Shown here piece by piece: positions 1-6,332 of a DNA stretch of 11,062 nucleotides. Where the stretch lies: the NCBI GenBank assembly GCA_004366195.1, contig SIRV01000277.1:1-11062 (forward strand). Direction: 5' to 3'. Below the pieces are notes generated by a model. That model saw only the letters and a program-made list of their open reading frames with translations, did not search any database and was not told where the DNA came from. The translations under genes and the position numbers were made by a program. The DNA is from Actinomycetota bacterium. Its GTDB lineage: Bacteria > Actinomycetota > UBA4738 > HRBIN12. How positions within the stretch are numbered: position 1 is the first letter of the stretch; every line of letters begins with the position of its first letter.

Positions 1-304
1 CCAGCCCGGCCACGGCGACGACCGCCGCCAGGGCCGCCGCGGCCGCCGCCCGCGCCCGGCGCACCGACCCGCGCGGCCCCACCGCCGCCCGCATCCGAGC
101 GAGCACCCGGTCCGCCAGGCGCTCCGGCACGGGGGCCGGGGGAAGGGCGAAGCCGACGAGCGCCGCCGCCTGGGAGAGCTCGGCCGCCTCCTTCGCGCAG
201 CCGGCGCACCAGCGGAGGTGTCGGTCCACCTCGGCACGATCGGACGGGGGCAGGACGCCGATCGCATGCTCGGGCAGGAGCTCGCGCACCTCCGCGCAGG
301 TCAC
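1..304 (-). CDS. anti-sigma factor, zinc-finger (zf-HC2) type, C-terminus cut by window edge
   Basis: This is the likely membrane-bound anti-sigma partner of the ECF sigma factor just upstream. Translating the minus strand from GTG at 304 gives a protein starting MTCAEVRELLPEHAIGVLPP, then HLRWCAGCAKE, which contains the HxxxCxxC zinc-binding motif of zf-HC2 anti-sigma domains (about residues 30-37). An earlier Cys at residue 3 is also typical of the family. A proline-rich stretch follows, then an Arg-rich segment leading into an Ala/Val-rich run (AAAAAALAAVVAVAGL) that looks like the start of a transmembrane helix, at which point the window ends. About 101 codons are visible; the extracytoplasmic sensor part is missing. 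The start codon overlaps the sigma stop codon as GTGA (301-304), so the two are very likely translationally coupled. In this family the protein holds its sigma at the membrane until a signal releases it; the signal cannot be read here. Confidence 0.88.
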   Translation of the reverse strand, partial: MTCAEVRELLPEHAIGVLPPSDRAEVDRHLRWCAGCAKEAAELSQAAALVGFALPPAPVPERLADRVLARMRAAVGPRGSVRRARAAAAAALAAVVAVAGL

Positions 305-876
305 GGCGCCGCCTCCTTGTCCTGGTTCGCCCGCCGGACCTTGATGAGCGCCGTGCGCAGGCGCGTCTTCACCGTGCCGAGCGGGATCCCGTCGGCCTCC
401 GCGATCTCGCGCGCCGTGAGGCCGCCGAAGTAGGCGCGGGCGAGCAGGCGCCGCTCGGCCTCGGAGAGCGAGGCGAGGGCCCGCACCGCGGCATCCCGCT
501 CGAGGATCGGCTCGTCCTCCTCCATCGCGACGATCTCCGGCACCTCGTCCACGAACACGAGGTGGGGCCGCCTGGCGCCGGTCTCACGGCGCAGGCGGTC
601 CACGGCGAGGTTGTGCGCGATCGTCATGAGCCAGGTGGACAGGCGCCCCCGCGCCGGGTCGAAGTGCGCCGCCTTGCGCCACGCGGCGAGGAAGACGTCC
701 TGGGTGAGCTCCTCGGCGGCCTCCGGACTGCCGAGGAGCCTGAGGCCGAGCGTGAAGATCGGCCTCGCGTACCGCGCGTACAGCGTGCGGACGGCGTCTT
801 CGTTCCCGGCAAGGAGCCCCTCCATCAGCCGCAGCTCCTCGCGAGGGAGGAGCGGGCCGCCTGCTCGACCGGCCAC
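301..876 (-). CDS. RNA polymerase ECF-type sigma factor (sigma-70 family)
   Basis: An alternative sigma factor of 191 residues. The sigma-70 region 2 helices cover about residues 25-95 and include the region 2.1-2.4 stretch AAEELTQDVFLAAWRKA and STWLMTIAHNLAVDRLRRE. An acidic linker follows (residues about 100-120), then a region 4 helix-turn-helix at about 125-175, with LTAREIAEADGIPLGTVKTR as the -35 recognition part. The length fits ECF sigmas, which lack regions 1 and 3. An in-frame start further upstream (927) is possible, but I chose GTG at 876 because a strong Shine-Dalgarno (AAGGAGA) lies six bases before it and the extra N-terminus has no homologous look. The anti-sigma gene follows with a four-base overlap. 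The gene is divergent from the NfeD/slipin operon and shares its 104-base upstream region, so the regulon may include those envelope genes (inference). The exact ECF subgroup is not determined. Confidence 0.93.
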   Translation of the reverse strand: MAGRAGGPLLPREELRLMEGLLAGNEDAVRTLYARYARPIFTLGLRLLGSPEAAEELTQDVFLAAWRKAAHFDPARGRLSTWLMTIAHNLAVDRLRRETGARRPHLVFVDEVPEIVAMEEDEPILERDAAVRALASLSEAERRLLARAYFGGLTAREIAEADGIPLGTVKTRLRTALIKVRRANQDKEAAP

Positions 877-882
877 GCGGAC

Positions 883-889
883 TCTCCTT
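883..889 (-). promoter_or_regulatory. ribosome binding site of the ECF sigma gene
   Basis: On the minus strand the sequence reads AAGGAGA, followed by six bases and then GTG at 876. It is one of the best Shine-Dalgarno matches in the window and decides the GTG 876 start over the longer in-frame alternative. Confidence 0.75.
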
Positions 890-905
890 CCCGGTATACG
901 CCGAC

Positions 906-921
906 AGCTCCCGAGGGAGCT
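906..921. repeat. short perfect inverted repeat upstream of the sigma gene
   Basis: The sequence AGCTCCC-GA-GGGAGCT has two perfect 7-base arms around a 2-base centre. It lies 30-45 bases upstream of the sigma start codon. The tight geometry is more like a protein-binding operator than a hairpin, since a 2-base loop is too small. No regulator can be assigned. Confidence 0.45.
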
Positions 922-925
922 TGCC

Positions 926-979
926 ACCCCATCATCGCATCTCGACGGCGAGCCGCGCCCCGAGATGGGATGATGCGGT
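926..979. repeat. long imperfect inverted repeat in the sigma/NfeD divergent region
   Basis: Left arm 926-944 (ACCCCATCATCGCATCTCG) and right arm 961-979 are reverse complements at 17 of 19 positions, separated by a 16-base spacer. The right arm ends two bases before the ATG of the NfeD gene at 981. It therefore covers any ribosome binding site for that gene and could act as an RNA stem masking it. It could equally be a two-site DNA operator serving both divergent genes. The two mismatches are C-for-G swaps, so each arm holds one CCATC and one GCATC unit in exchanged order. Confidence 0.6.
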
Positions 980-980
980 C

Positions 981-2321
981 ATGGCCGGCATCCGGCGCGT
1001 GCTGGTGGCTGCGGCCCTCGCGGCTCCGCTCGCCGCGCCCGTGGTCGGCGCCGCGCAGGAGGCGGGACCCTCCGTGGTCGAGCTCCGGCTGGAAGGGGTC
1101 GTGGACCCCTTCACCGCGCGCTACCTGACCGGGGGGGTCGCCGCCGCCGAGGACGAGGGCGCCGCCGCGGTCCTCATCACGATGGACACGCCGGGCGGGC
1201 TCGACTCCTCGATGCGCCAGATCACCCAGGCCATCCTGAACGCCCGCGTGCCGGTGCTCTGCTACGTGTCCCCGGAGGGGGCCCGGGCCGCGTCGGCCGG
1301 CACCTTCATCCTGCTCTCCTGCCACGTCGCGGCGATGGCGCCGGCGACGAACGTCGGCGCGGCCCACCCCGTCGGGGTCTCGGGGGCGATCGAGTCGGAG
1401 AAGGCGACGAACGACGCCGCCGAGTACATCGTGAGCATCGCGGAGCGCCGCGGACGCAACGCGGCGTGGGCGGAGCGGGCGGTGCGCGAGTCGGTCAGCG
1501 CCCCGGCGAGCGAGGCGCTGGAGCTCGGCGTGATCGACCTCGTCGTCCCGGACGTGCCGGCGCTCTTCGCCGAGGCGACCGGACGTACCGTGGAGCTCGC
1601 CGACGGCCGGACCGTGACCCTCGACCTCGCCGGAGCGCGGCTCGAGCCCCGGTCCATGGGGCTCGTCGCGCGCCTGCTCCACGCCCTCCTCGATCCGAAC
1701 GTCGCCTTCGTCCTTTTCTACCTGGGCATCATCGCCCTCTACTTCGAGATCGCGAACCCCGGGCTCGGCGTGCCGGCCGTCGTCGGCGTCGTGCTCCTCG
1801 TCACGGCCTTCCTCGCCTTCGGCGTGTTGCCGGTCCAGCTCGCTGGGGTGATCCTCCTCGTAGCCTCGGCGATCTTCTTCGCCATCGAGATCTTCACCCC
1901 CGGGATCGGCGTGCCCTTCGCCGGCGGACTCGTGACGCTCGTGCTCGGGGGGCTGTTCCTGTTCGACACGTCCGTCCCCGGCGTGCGGGTCTCGCCCTGG
2001 GTGATCGCGCCGGTGGCCGTGCTGGCGGCGGCCTTCTTCGGCCTCGTCGTCACGGCCGTCGTCCGCGTGCAGCGGCAGCCCGCCCTCGGCGGGAAGGACC
2101 ATCTCGTCGGCAAGGCGGGCGTGGTCGTCCGGGACCTCGCTCCAGAGGGGGTGGTCCGGGTGGAGGCCGAGGAGTGGACGGCCGTCGCCGAGCGCGGGAC
2201 GTTGCCGGCCGGCACGCCGATCCGCGTCACCGGCGTCGATGGCCTGCGTCTCAAGGTGGTGCGGGCGCGCGGGAGGGGCAAGGCCACCGCGGCCCACGGC
2301 CAGGAAGGGAGCGTGACCTGA
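981..2321 (+). CDS. NfeD-family ClpP-class membrane-anchored serine protease
   Basis: This 446-residue protein combines an N-terminal ClpP/SppA-like protease domain, a membrane region and a C-terminal NfeD OB-fold. A signal peptide covers residues 1-25 (cleavage near GAAQ-EAG). The protease domain runs about 30-210. Ser105 lies in ARAASAGTF and Lys141 in ESEKATNDAAEYI, matching the Ser-Lys dyad of Pyrococcus PH1510 in motif and spacing, and MDTPGGLDSSM (68-78) is the family's glycine-rich loop. Hydrophobic segments cover about 240-370, and the NfeD domain (GGKDHLVGKAGVVV onward) about 380-430. I chose ATG 981 over an upstream TTG at 921 because it places the signal peptide at the N-terminus. 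The slipin gene overlaps its stop codon by one base (TGATG). In characterised relatives this protease cleaves the C-terminal hydrophobic part of its partner slipin, so a membrane quality-control role is likely. The length is that of full-length NfeD proteins, not the truncated form. Confidence 0.94.
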   Translation: MAGIRRVLVAAALAAPLAAPVVGAAQEAGPSVVELRLEGVVDPFTARYLTGGVAAAEDEGAAAVLITMDTPGGLDSSMRQITQAILNARVPVLCYVSPEGARAASAGTFILLSCHVAAMAPATNVGAAHPVGVSGAIESEKATNDAAEYIVSIAERRGRNAAWAERAVRESVSAPASEALELGVIDLVVPDVPALFAEATGRTVELADGRTVTLDLAGARLEPRSMGLVARLLHALLDPNVAFVLFYLGIIALYFEIANPGLGVPAVVGVVLLVTAFLAFGVLPVQLAGVILLVASAIFFAIEIFTPGIGVPFAGGLVTLVLGGLFLFDTSVPGVRVSPWVIAPVAVLAAAFFGLVVTAVVRVQRQPALGGKDHLVGKAGVVVRDLAPEGVVRVEAEEWTAVAERGTLPAGTPIRVTGVDGLRLKVVRARGRGKATAAHGQEGSVT

Positions 2322-3199
2322 TGGAGCTGCTGATCGGCATCGCCATCGTCGTGGTCGTCATCGCCCTGCTCATCCCACAGGCGGTGAAGATCGTGCGCGA
2401 GTACCAGCGCCTCGTCGTGTTCCGCCTGGGGCGGCTGCTCGGTGCCAAGGGGCCCGGCCTCACGCTGCTGATCCCCTTCGTCGACCGGGCGGTGTGGGTC
2501 GATCTCCGCGAGTTCTTCATCGAGATCCCCCGCCAGGACTCGATCACGAAGGACAACGCGCCCATCTCGATCGACTTCATCATCTTCTCCAAGGTCATCG
2601 ACCCCGTGATGAGCGTCGTGCAGGTTCAGAACTTCGTCGGCGCGGCGCAGGGGATCGCGACGACCACGCTGCGAGCGGTGGTCGGGGACATCATGCTCGA
2701 CGACGTCCTGGCCAAGCGGGAGGAGATCAACCAGGTGCTGCGGGCCAAGCTCGACGAGGTGACCTCCCGCTGGGGCGTCAAGGTCACCAACGTCGAGATC
2801 CGCGAGATCATCCCGCCGCCGTCCGTCCAGGAGGCGATGACCCGGCAGATGTCGGCGGAGCGCACACGACGGGCGATCGTCACCGAGGCCGAGGGGAACA
2901 AGGCCGCGGCGATCACGGTCGCCGAGGGGAACAAGCAGGCCGCGATCCTCAACGCCGAGGGCGACCGCCAGGCGGCGATCCTGCGGGCAGAGGGGTTCGC
3001 GCTCGCGCTGACGAAGATCTTCGAGGCCGCGCGCGAGGTGGACGCGAAGACCATGAGCCTGCAGTACCTCGAGACGCTGAAGCAGCTCGGCGCCTCGCCG
3101 GCGACGAAGTTCGTGATCCCCATGGAGTTCACGAACCTGCTCGCGGGGATCCTCGCCTCCGCCGGCCGCTCCTTCGGCGGCGAGGAGCGGACGGGCTAA
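2321..3199 (+). CDS. slipin (stomatin/prohibitin-like SPFH-domain membrane protein)
   Basis: This 292-residue protein has one N-terminal membrane helix (about residues 3-22), an SPFH domain (about 25-180, with REYQRLVVFRLGRLLG and GPGLTLLIPFVDR typical of stomatins) and a coiled-coil tail. The tail contains four consecutive 11-residue units, residues 189-232, built on the pattern xAEGxxxAAIx. The last part, KFVIPMEFTNLLAGIL (263-278), is the hydrophobic C-terminal patch, which in archaeal stomatin PH1511 is the region cut by its NfeD partner. Slipins oligomerise on the cytoplasmic membrane face and organise membrane microdomains. ATG 2321 overlaps the stop of the NfeD gene and is preceded by an AGGGAG-type ribosome binding site inside that gene, so the two are co-transcribed and probably coupled. 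At its 3' end the stop codon (TAA, 3197-3199) overlaps the stop of the oppositely oriented PilT-like gene. Confidence 0.95.
   Translation: MELLIGIAIVVVVIALLIPQAVKIVREYQRLVVFRLGRLLGAKGPGLTLLIPFVDRAVWVDLREFFIEIPRQDSITKDNAPISIDFIIFSKVIDPVMSVVQVQNFVGAAQGIATTTLRAVVGDIMLDDVLAKREEINQVLRAKLDEVTSRWGVKVTNVEIREIIPPPSVQEAMTRQMSAERTRRAIVTEAEGNKAAAITVAEGNKQAAILNAEGDRQAAILRAEGFALALTKIFEAAREVDAKTMSLQYLETLKQLGASPATKFVIPMEFTNLLAGILASAGRSFGGEERTG
2885..3016 (+). repeat. four tandem 33-base (11-residue) coding repeats in the slipin tail
   Basis: Residues 189-232 of the slipin are EAEGNKAAAIT, VAEGNKQAAIL, NAEGDRQAAIL and RAEGFALALTK. The first three are near copies and the fourth is degenerate. Such 11-residue periodicity is common in the coiled coil of SPFH proteins, so this is probably structural and not a mobile repeat. 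Confidence 0.7.
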
Positions 3200-4440
3200 G
3201 CCGGCAGCGGGATGCCGGCCTGCTGCAGGTGGAGCTGGAAGTCGTGGGGTCGGGAGGAGGCGGCGAGGGCGTCCTCGACCCTGACCGCGCCCCGCTGCAC
3301 GAGGCGGAGCAGGCACTGGTCGAACGTCATCATGCCGTAGTACTCGCCCTCGGCGATCACGTCGTGGATCTCGGCCGTCTTCTCCGGGTCGGCGATCCGC
3401 TCCGCGATGCGACCGGTGTTGACGAGGATCTCGTGGGCCGGCAGCAGCCCGCCCCCCACCGCCGGCACGAGGCGCTGACAGATGATGCCCCGGAGAGCCC
3501 CGGCGAGCGTGAGCCGGATCTGGCCCTGCTGGTGCGCGGGGAAGAAGTCGATGACCCGGTTCACGGTCTCCGTGGCGTCGACCGTGTGGAGGGTGGACAG
3601 CACGAGGTGCCCGGTCTCGGCGGCCTGCAGGGCCGCCCGGACGGTCTCGGTGTCCCGCATCTCACCGATGAGGATCACGTCCGGGTCCTGCCGGAGCGCG
3701 GCGCGGAGCGCGGAGAGGAAGCTCTCGGTGTCCGTCCCCACCTCGCGCTGGTTGATGGAGGCGACGTCATCGTCGAAGAGCACCTCGATCGGGTCCTCGA
3801 TCGTCACGATGTGGCACGGCCGGGTGTGGTTCAGGTGCTCGATCATCGCGGCGAGGGTCGTCGTCTTGCCGGAGCCGGTGGGCCCGGTGACGAGCACGAG
3901 GCCGCGGGGCTCCTCGGCGAGGACGCGGATCACGTCGGGGAGGTGGGCCTCCTCGAAGGTCGGCCCGCCGAAGCGCAGCTTGCGGAAGACCAGGCTGATC
4001 GAGCCGCGCTGTCGGAACACGTTCACCCGGAACCGGCCGATCCCGGGGACCGAGTACGCGAAGTCCACCTCGCCCGCCTGACGGAACCGCTCCACGCGGT
4101 CCGCGGGGACGATCGCCTCGGCGATCGCCGCGGTTTCCGGCGGCCTGAGCTCCGCCCGGCCCTCGATCGGGGCGAGCACGCCGGTGTCCCGGATCTTCGG
4201 GGGGACCCCGACCTTCAGGTGCAGATCGGAGGCGTCGCGCTGGACGACCATCCGGAGCCAGGCCTCCAACTCGCGGAGGATCCCTCCCCCGCTCTCGGGC
4301 TCGCCGGCCCGGACGGCGTCCATCTCCTCGGTGCTCAGCAACCGCACCCCTCGCGACGTGGGACGGGGCGCCGCGCCGGCGCCCGCAGATGAGGTATCGG
4401 CCTCAGGCCCGCGGTTCCTGAGCACCGGATCGGGCCCCAC
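3196..4440 (-). CDS. PilT/PilU-type twitching-motility ATPase (type II/IV secretion ATPase family)
   Basis: This is a hexameric AAA-like ATPase of the pilus-retraction branch. In the 414-residue form the PAS-like N-terminal domain is at about 54-160 (LRMVVQRDASDLHLKVGVPP is the signature). Walker A GPTGSGKT is at 186-193, the Asp box TIEDPIEV at 213-220, Walker B VILIGEMRD at 255-263 and the His box STLHTVDA at 282-289. The C-terminal GMMTFDQCLLRLV segment is closer to PilU-like members than to the AIRNLIRE motif of classical PilT. The start is uncertain. GTG 4440 is the outer limit and overlaps the upstream regulator by 38 bases. GTG 4347 or TTG 4341, next to GAGGGG, are alternatives that would remove about 31-33 low-complexity residues. 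No pilin or assembly gene is in the window, so the partner machinery must be elsewhere or absent. It follows the three-cysteine regulator on the same strand, possibly in one transcript. Confidence 0.9.
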   Translation of the reverse strand: MGPDPVLRNRGPEADTSSAGAGAAPRPTSRGVRLLSTEEMDAVRAGEPESGGGILRELEAWLRMVVQRDASDLHLKVGVPPKIRDTGVLAPIEGRAELRPPETAAIAEAIVPADRVERFRQAGEVDFAYSVPGIGRFRVNVFRQRGSISLVFRKLRFGGPTFEEAHLPDVIRVLAEEPRGLVLVTGPTGSGKTTTLAAMIEHLNHTRPCHIVTIEDPIEVLFDDDVASINQREVGTDTESFLSALRAALRQDPDVILIGEMRDTETVRAALQAAETGHLVLSTLHTVDATETVNRVIDFFPAHQQGQIRLTLAGALRGIICQRLVPAVGGGLLPAHEILVNTGRIAERIADPEKTAEIHDVIAEGEYYGMMTFDQCLLRLVQRGAVRVEDALAASSRPHDFQLHLQQAGIPLPA

Positions 4441-5116
4441 GGCCGCGGGCGAGCAGCCGGCACAGCCCGCGCTCGGCGAGGGGCTCGAAGCTCGCGAGGG
4501 AAAGCGGCGGCTTCAGCCCGTGCAGCATGCCCTCGATGAGGCCCCGGTGGACCGCGCAGACCAGCTCGCGGTGGCCCTCCGCGAGGTCGCGGAAGGGGCA
4601 GGACCGCAGGACGATCTCCACCGTGCCCTGGCTCCGGCGGTGGAAGCGTGGCTCGAAGCCGGCACGGGCCATGGCCTCCTGAAGGATGGCCAGGTTCCGC
4701 CTGGCCGGCAGCCTCGTCCCCGGCTTGGGGCCGCCCTGCAGCACGAGGTACGCGCCCCACTCCCGGGCCAGCTCCCGCGCCCGCTCCACCGCTCGCGGGC
4801 CCGACAGCAGACCGGCGAGGATCTCGGCGAGCAGCCGGTACTCGCTCCCCCCCGGCTCCCCACGCGCGACGGCCACGTAGAGCGTCTGCGGCCGCCCCAC
4901 GGTGGCGCCGCGGCGGATCTCGCTCGCGACGAGCCCCACCTCCTCGAGCCGCCGCAGGTGCGGCCGGATGGTGTTGGGGTGCAGCGAGAGGCGAGCGGCG
5001 AGCTCCCGGACCGAGACGGGCCGCCCCGAGAGCCGGAGGTACCGGTACAGGCGGAACCGCGTGTCGTCCGCGAGGGCCTTGTGGACCTCGATCGGCGCCG
5101 GCTCACGGACGGACAT
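4403..5116 (-). CDS. ArsR/SufR-like helix-turn-helix regulator with three conserved-looking cysteines
   Basis: This 237-residue protein has an N-terminal winged helix-turn-helix. EVHKALADDTRFRLYRYLRL at 10-29 is the ArsR-like entry helix, and VSVRELAARLSLHPNTIRPH leads to the recognition helix and the GLVASE...GRPQTLY wing, ending near residue 82. The C-terminal half holds three cysteines, C173, C187 and C219 (spacings of 13 and 31 residues), in SCPFRDLAEGHRELVCAVHRGLIEG and ERGLCRLL. This layout recalls SufR-type regulators, whose C-terminal cysteines bind an iron-sulfur cluster. A fourth cysteine of the SufR pattern is not obvious. ATG 5116 has a GAGG site five bases upstream. The gene is divergent from the Mrp Fe-S carrier gene across an 88-base gap, which fits a role sensing iron-sulfur status (inference). 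It could alternatively be an unrelated ArsR-fold regulator with structural cysteines. Confidence 0.85.
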   Translation of the reverse strand: MSVREPAPIEVHKALADDTRFRLYRYLRLSGRPVSVRELAARLSLHPNTIRPHLRRLEEVGLVASEIRRGATVGRPQTLYVAVARGEPGGSEYRLLAEILAGLLSGPRAVERARELAREWGAYLVLQGGPKPGTRLPARRNLAILQEAMARAGFEPRFHRRSQGTVEIVLRSCPFRDLAEGHRELVCAVHRGLIEGMLHGLKPPLSLASFEPLAERGLCRLLARGRGARSGAQEPRA

Positions 5117-5157
5117 CGACGCCTCGCGGGCTCGGCCGTACCATTGAGGGAGATCGC

Positions 5158-5171
5158 ACGGTCCGCACCGT
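5158..5171. promoter_or_regulatory. small dyad in the regulator/Mrp divergent promoter region
   Basis: The sequence ACGGT-CCGC-ACCGT has two perfect 5-base arms with a 4-base spacer, centrally placed in the 88-base gap between the divergent starts at 5116 and 5205. It is a candidate operator for the adjacent regulator. Such short dyads arise easily by chance in GC-rich DNA, so support is weak. I see no convincing -35/-10 pair. Confidence 0.3.
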
Positions 5172-5191
5172 CGAAATCAGTCTAGTCCCCC

Positions 5192-5197
5192 AAGGAG
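5192..5197 (+). promoter_or_regulatory. ribosome binding site of the Mrp gene
   Basis: AAGGAG lies seven bases before GTG at 5205. This is a near-perfect Shine-Dalgarno that fixes the start of the Mrp-like gene at a GTG codon. Confidence 0.75.
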
Positions 5198-5204
5198 CCG
5201 CCAC

Positions 5205-6332
5205 GTGGTCACCGAAGCCCAGGTCCGCGAAGCCCTCCGGAAGGTCCTCGACCCCGAGATCGGTCGCCCCATCGAGGACCTCGACATGCTCGAGAGGATC
5301 GAGGTGGAGGGCGACCTCGTCCGCGTCCACGTCCTCCTCACGATCGCCGGATGCCCGCTGCAGGAACGGATCACCGGCGACGTGAAGGCCGCCCTCGCGC
5401 CCCTCGGGGTCGAGCGGGTCGAGGTGCGGATGAAGCCGATGACGGAGGAGCAGCGGGCCGCCCTCGTCGCGAAGCTCCGCGGGCCCGGCGCGGCCGCGGC
5501 GCCGCCCCAGCGGACGTTCTTCACCGACGGGTCGACCTCGGTGATCGCCGTGGCCTCCGGCAAGGGGGGCGTCGGCAAGTCCAGCGTCACGGTGAACCTG
5601 GCGTGCGCCCTCGCCGCCGAGGGGTACCGGGTCGGCGTCCTCGACGCGGACGTCTGGGGCTTCTCGGTACCCCGCATGCTCGGCGTCTCGGGACAGCCGG
5701 TCGGCTTCAACAACATGATCCTTCCGCTCGAGTCCCATGGGGTGAAGGTCATCTCGATGGGGTTCTTCGTGCCGGAGGACACCCCCGTGATCTGGCGGGG
5801 GCCCATGCTGCACAAGGCGATCGAGCAGTTCCTCGGCGATGTCTACTGGGGGGATCTCGACGTCCTCCTCATCGACCTCCCCCCGGGCACGGGCGACGTC
5901 TCGATCAGCCTGGCCTCGTTCCTCCCGGGCGCCTCGATGCTCGTCGTCACGACACCGCAGGAGGCCGCGCGGCGCGTGGCGGAGCGGGCGGGGCGGATGG
6001 CCGAGCGCACGAACCTCCGCCCGATCGGCGTCATCGAGAACATGTCGGCGTTCGTCTGTCCCCACTGCGGCGAGACCACCCGGATCTTCGGGGAGGGCGG
6101 CGGGCGCGAGGCCGCGGAGGCCCTCGGGGTCCCGCTCCTCGCCGAGATCCCGCTCGTGGTCGAGCTGCGCGAGGGCGGGGACCGCGGGATGCCGATCGTC
6201 GTCTCGCACCCCGACTCCGTCGCCGGCCGCGCCTTCCGGGAGGCCGCGAGGGAGATCGCCCGGGCGGTGCGCACCAAGGTCGGCAAGCCCCTCACCATCC
6301 TCACCGGGCCCGGAGGGGCCCGCGCGCACTAG
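5205..6332 (+). CDS. mrp: Mrp/ApbC-family iron-sulfur cluster carrier ATPase with N-terminal DUF59 domain
   Basis: A cytoplasmic P-loop ATPase that binds and delivers Fe-S clusters. It has 375 residues, the usual length for the DUF59-Mrp fusion. The DUF59/MIP18-like domain is at 1-80 and includes its cysteine motif TIAGCPLQE (Cys50). A linker of about 25 residues follows. The ATPase domain (about 110-360) shows the deviant Walker A GKGGVGKSS at 119-127, the switch region DADVWGFSVPRMLG at 147-160, LIDLPPGTGD at 222-231, and the cluster-bridging CPHC at 285-288. The GTG start has a strong AAGGAG site. The gene is divergent from the three-cysteine regulator, which may control it. Its TAG stop (6330-6332) lies within the CTAG shared with the oppositely oriented 103-residue gene. 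The DADVWGF form of the switch region is one I associate with actinobacterial Mrp proteins. Confidence 0.96.
   Translation: MVTEAQVREALRKVLDPEIGRPIEDLDMLERIEVEGDLVRVHVLLTIAGCPLQERITGDVKAALAPLGVERVEVRMKPMTEEQRAALVAKLRGPGAAAAPPQRTFFTDGSTSVIAVASGKGGVGKSSVTVNLACALAAEGYRVGVLDADVWGFSVPRMLGVSGQPVGFNNMILPLESHGVKVISMGFFVPEDTPVIWRGPMLHKAIEQFLGDVYWGDLDVLLIDLPPGTGDVSISLASFLPGASMLVVTTPQEAARRVAERAGRMAERTNLRPIGVIENMSAFVCPHCGETTRIFGEGGGREAAEALGVPLLAEIPLVVELREGGDRGMPIVVSHPDSVAGRAFREAAREIARAVRTKVGKPLTILTGPGGARAH

Noticed and set aside
877..927. Longer start for the sigma factor at 927
   Set aside because: The extra 17 residues are Arg-rich and family-atypical, and a strong ribosome binding site supports GTG 876 instead.
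825..2297. Long open frame (490 codons) on the minus strand opposite the NfeD gene
   Set aside because: Its translation is a His/Asp/Arg/Gly-rich low-complexity product typical of antisense frames in GC-rich DNA, while the plus strand encodes a well-recognised protease there.
2885..3016. Tandem 33-base repeats in the slipin as a possible CRISPR or mobile repeat
   Set aside because: They are in frame, encode the family's coiled-coil units and have no spacers.
1739..3316. 525-codon minus-strand frame opposite the NfeD and slipin genes
   Set aside because: Shadow composition, with both real genes on the other strand firmly identified.
2494..4392. 632-codon plus-strand frame spanning the slipin and PilT-like genes
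   Set aside because: It crosses two recognised genes in the wrong frame or strand and has shadow-type composition, with no domain recognised.
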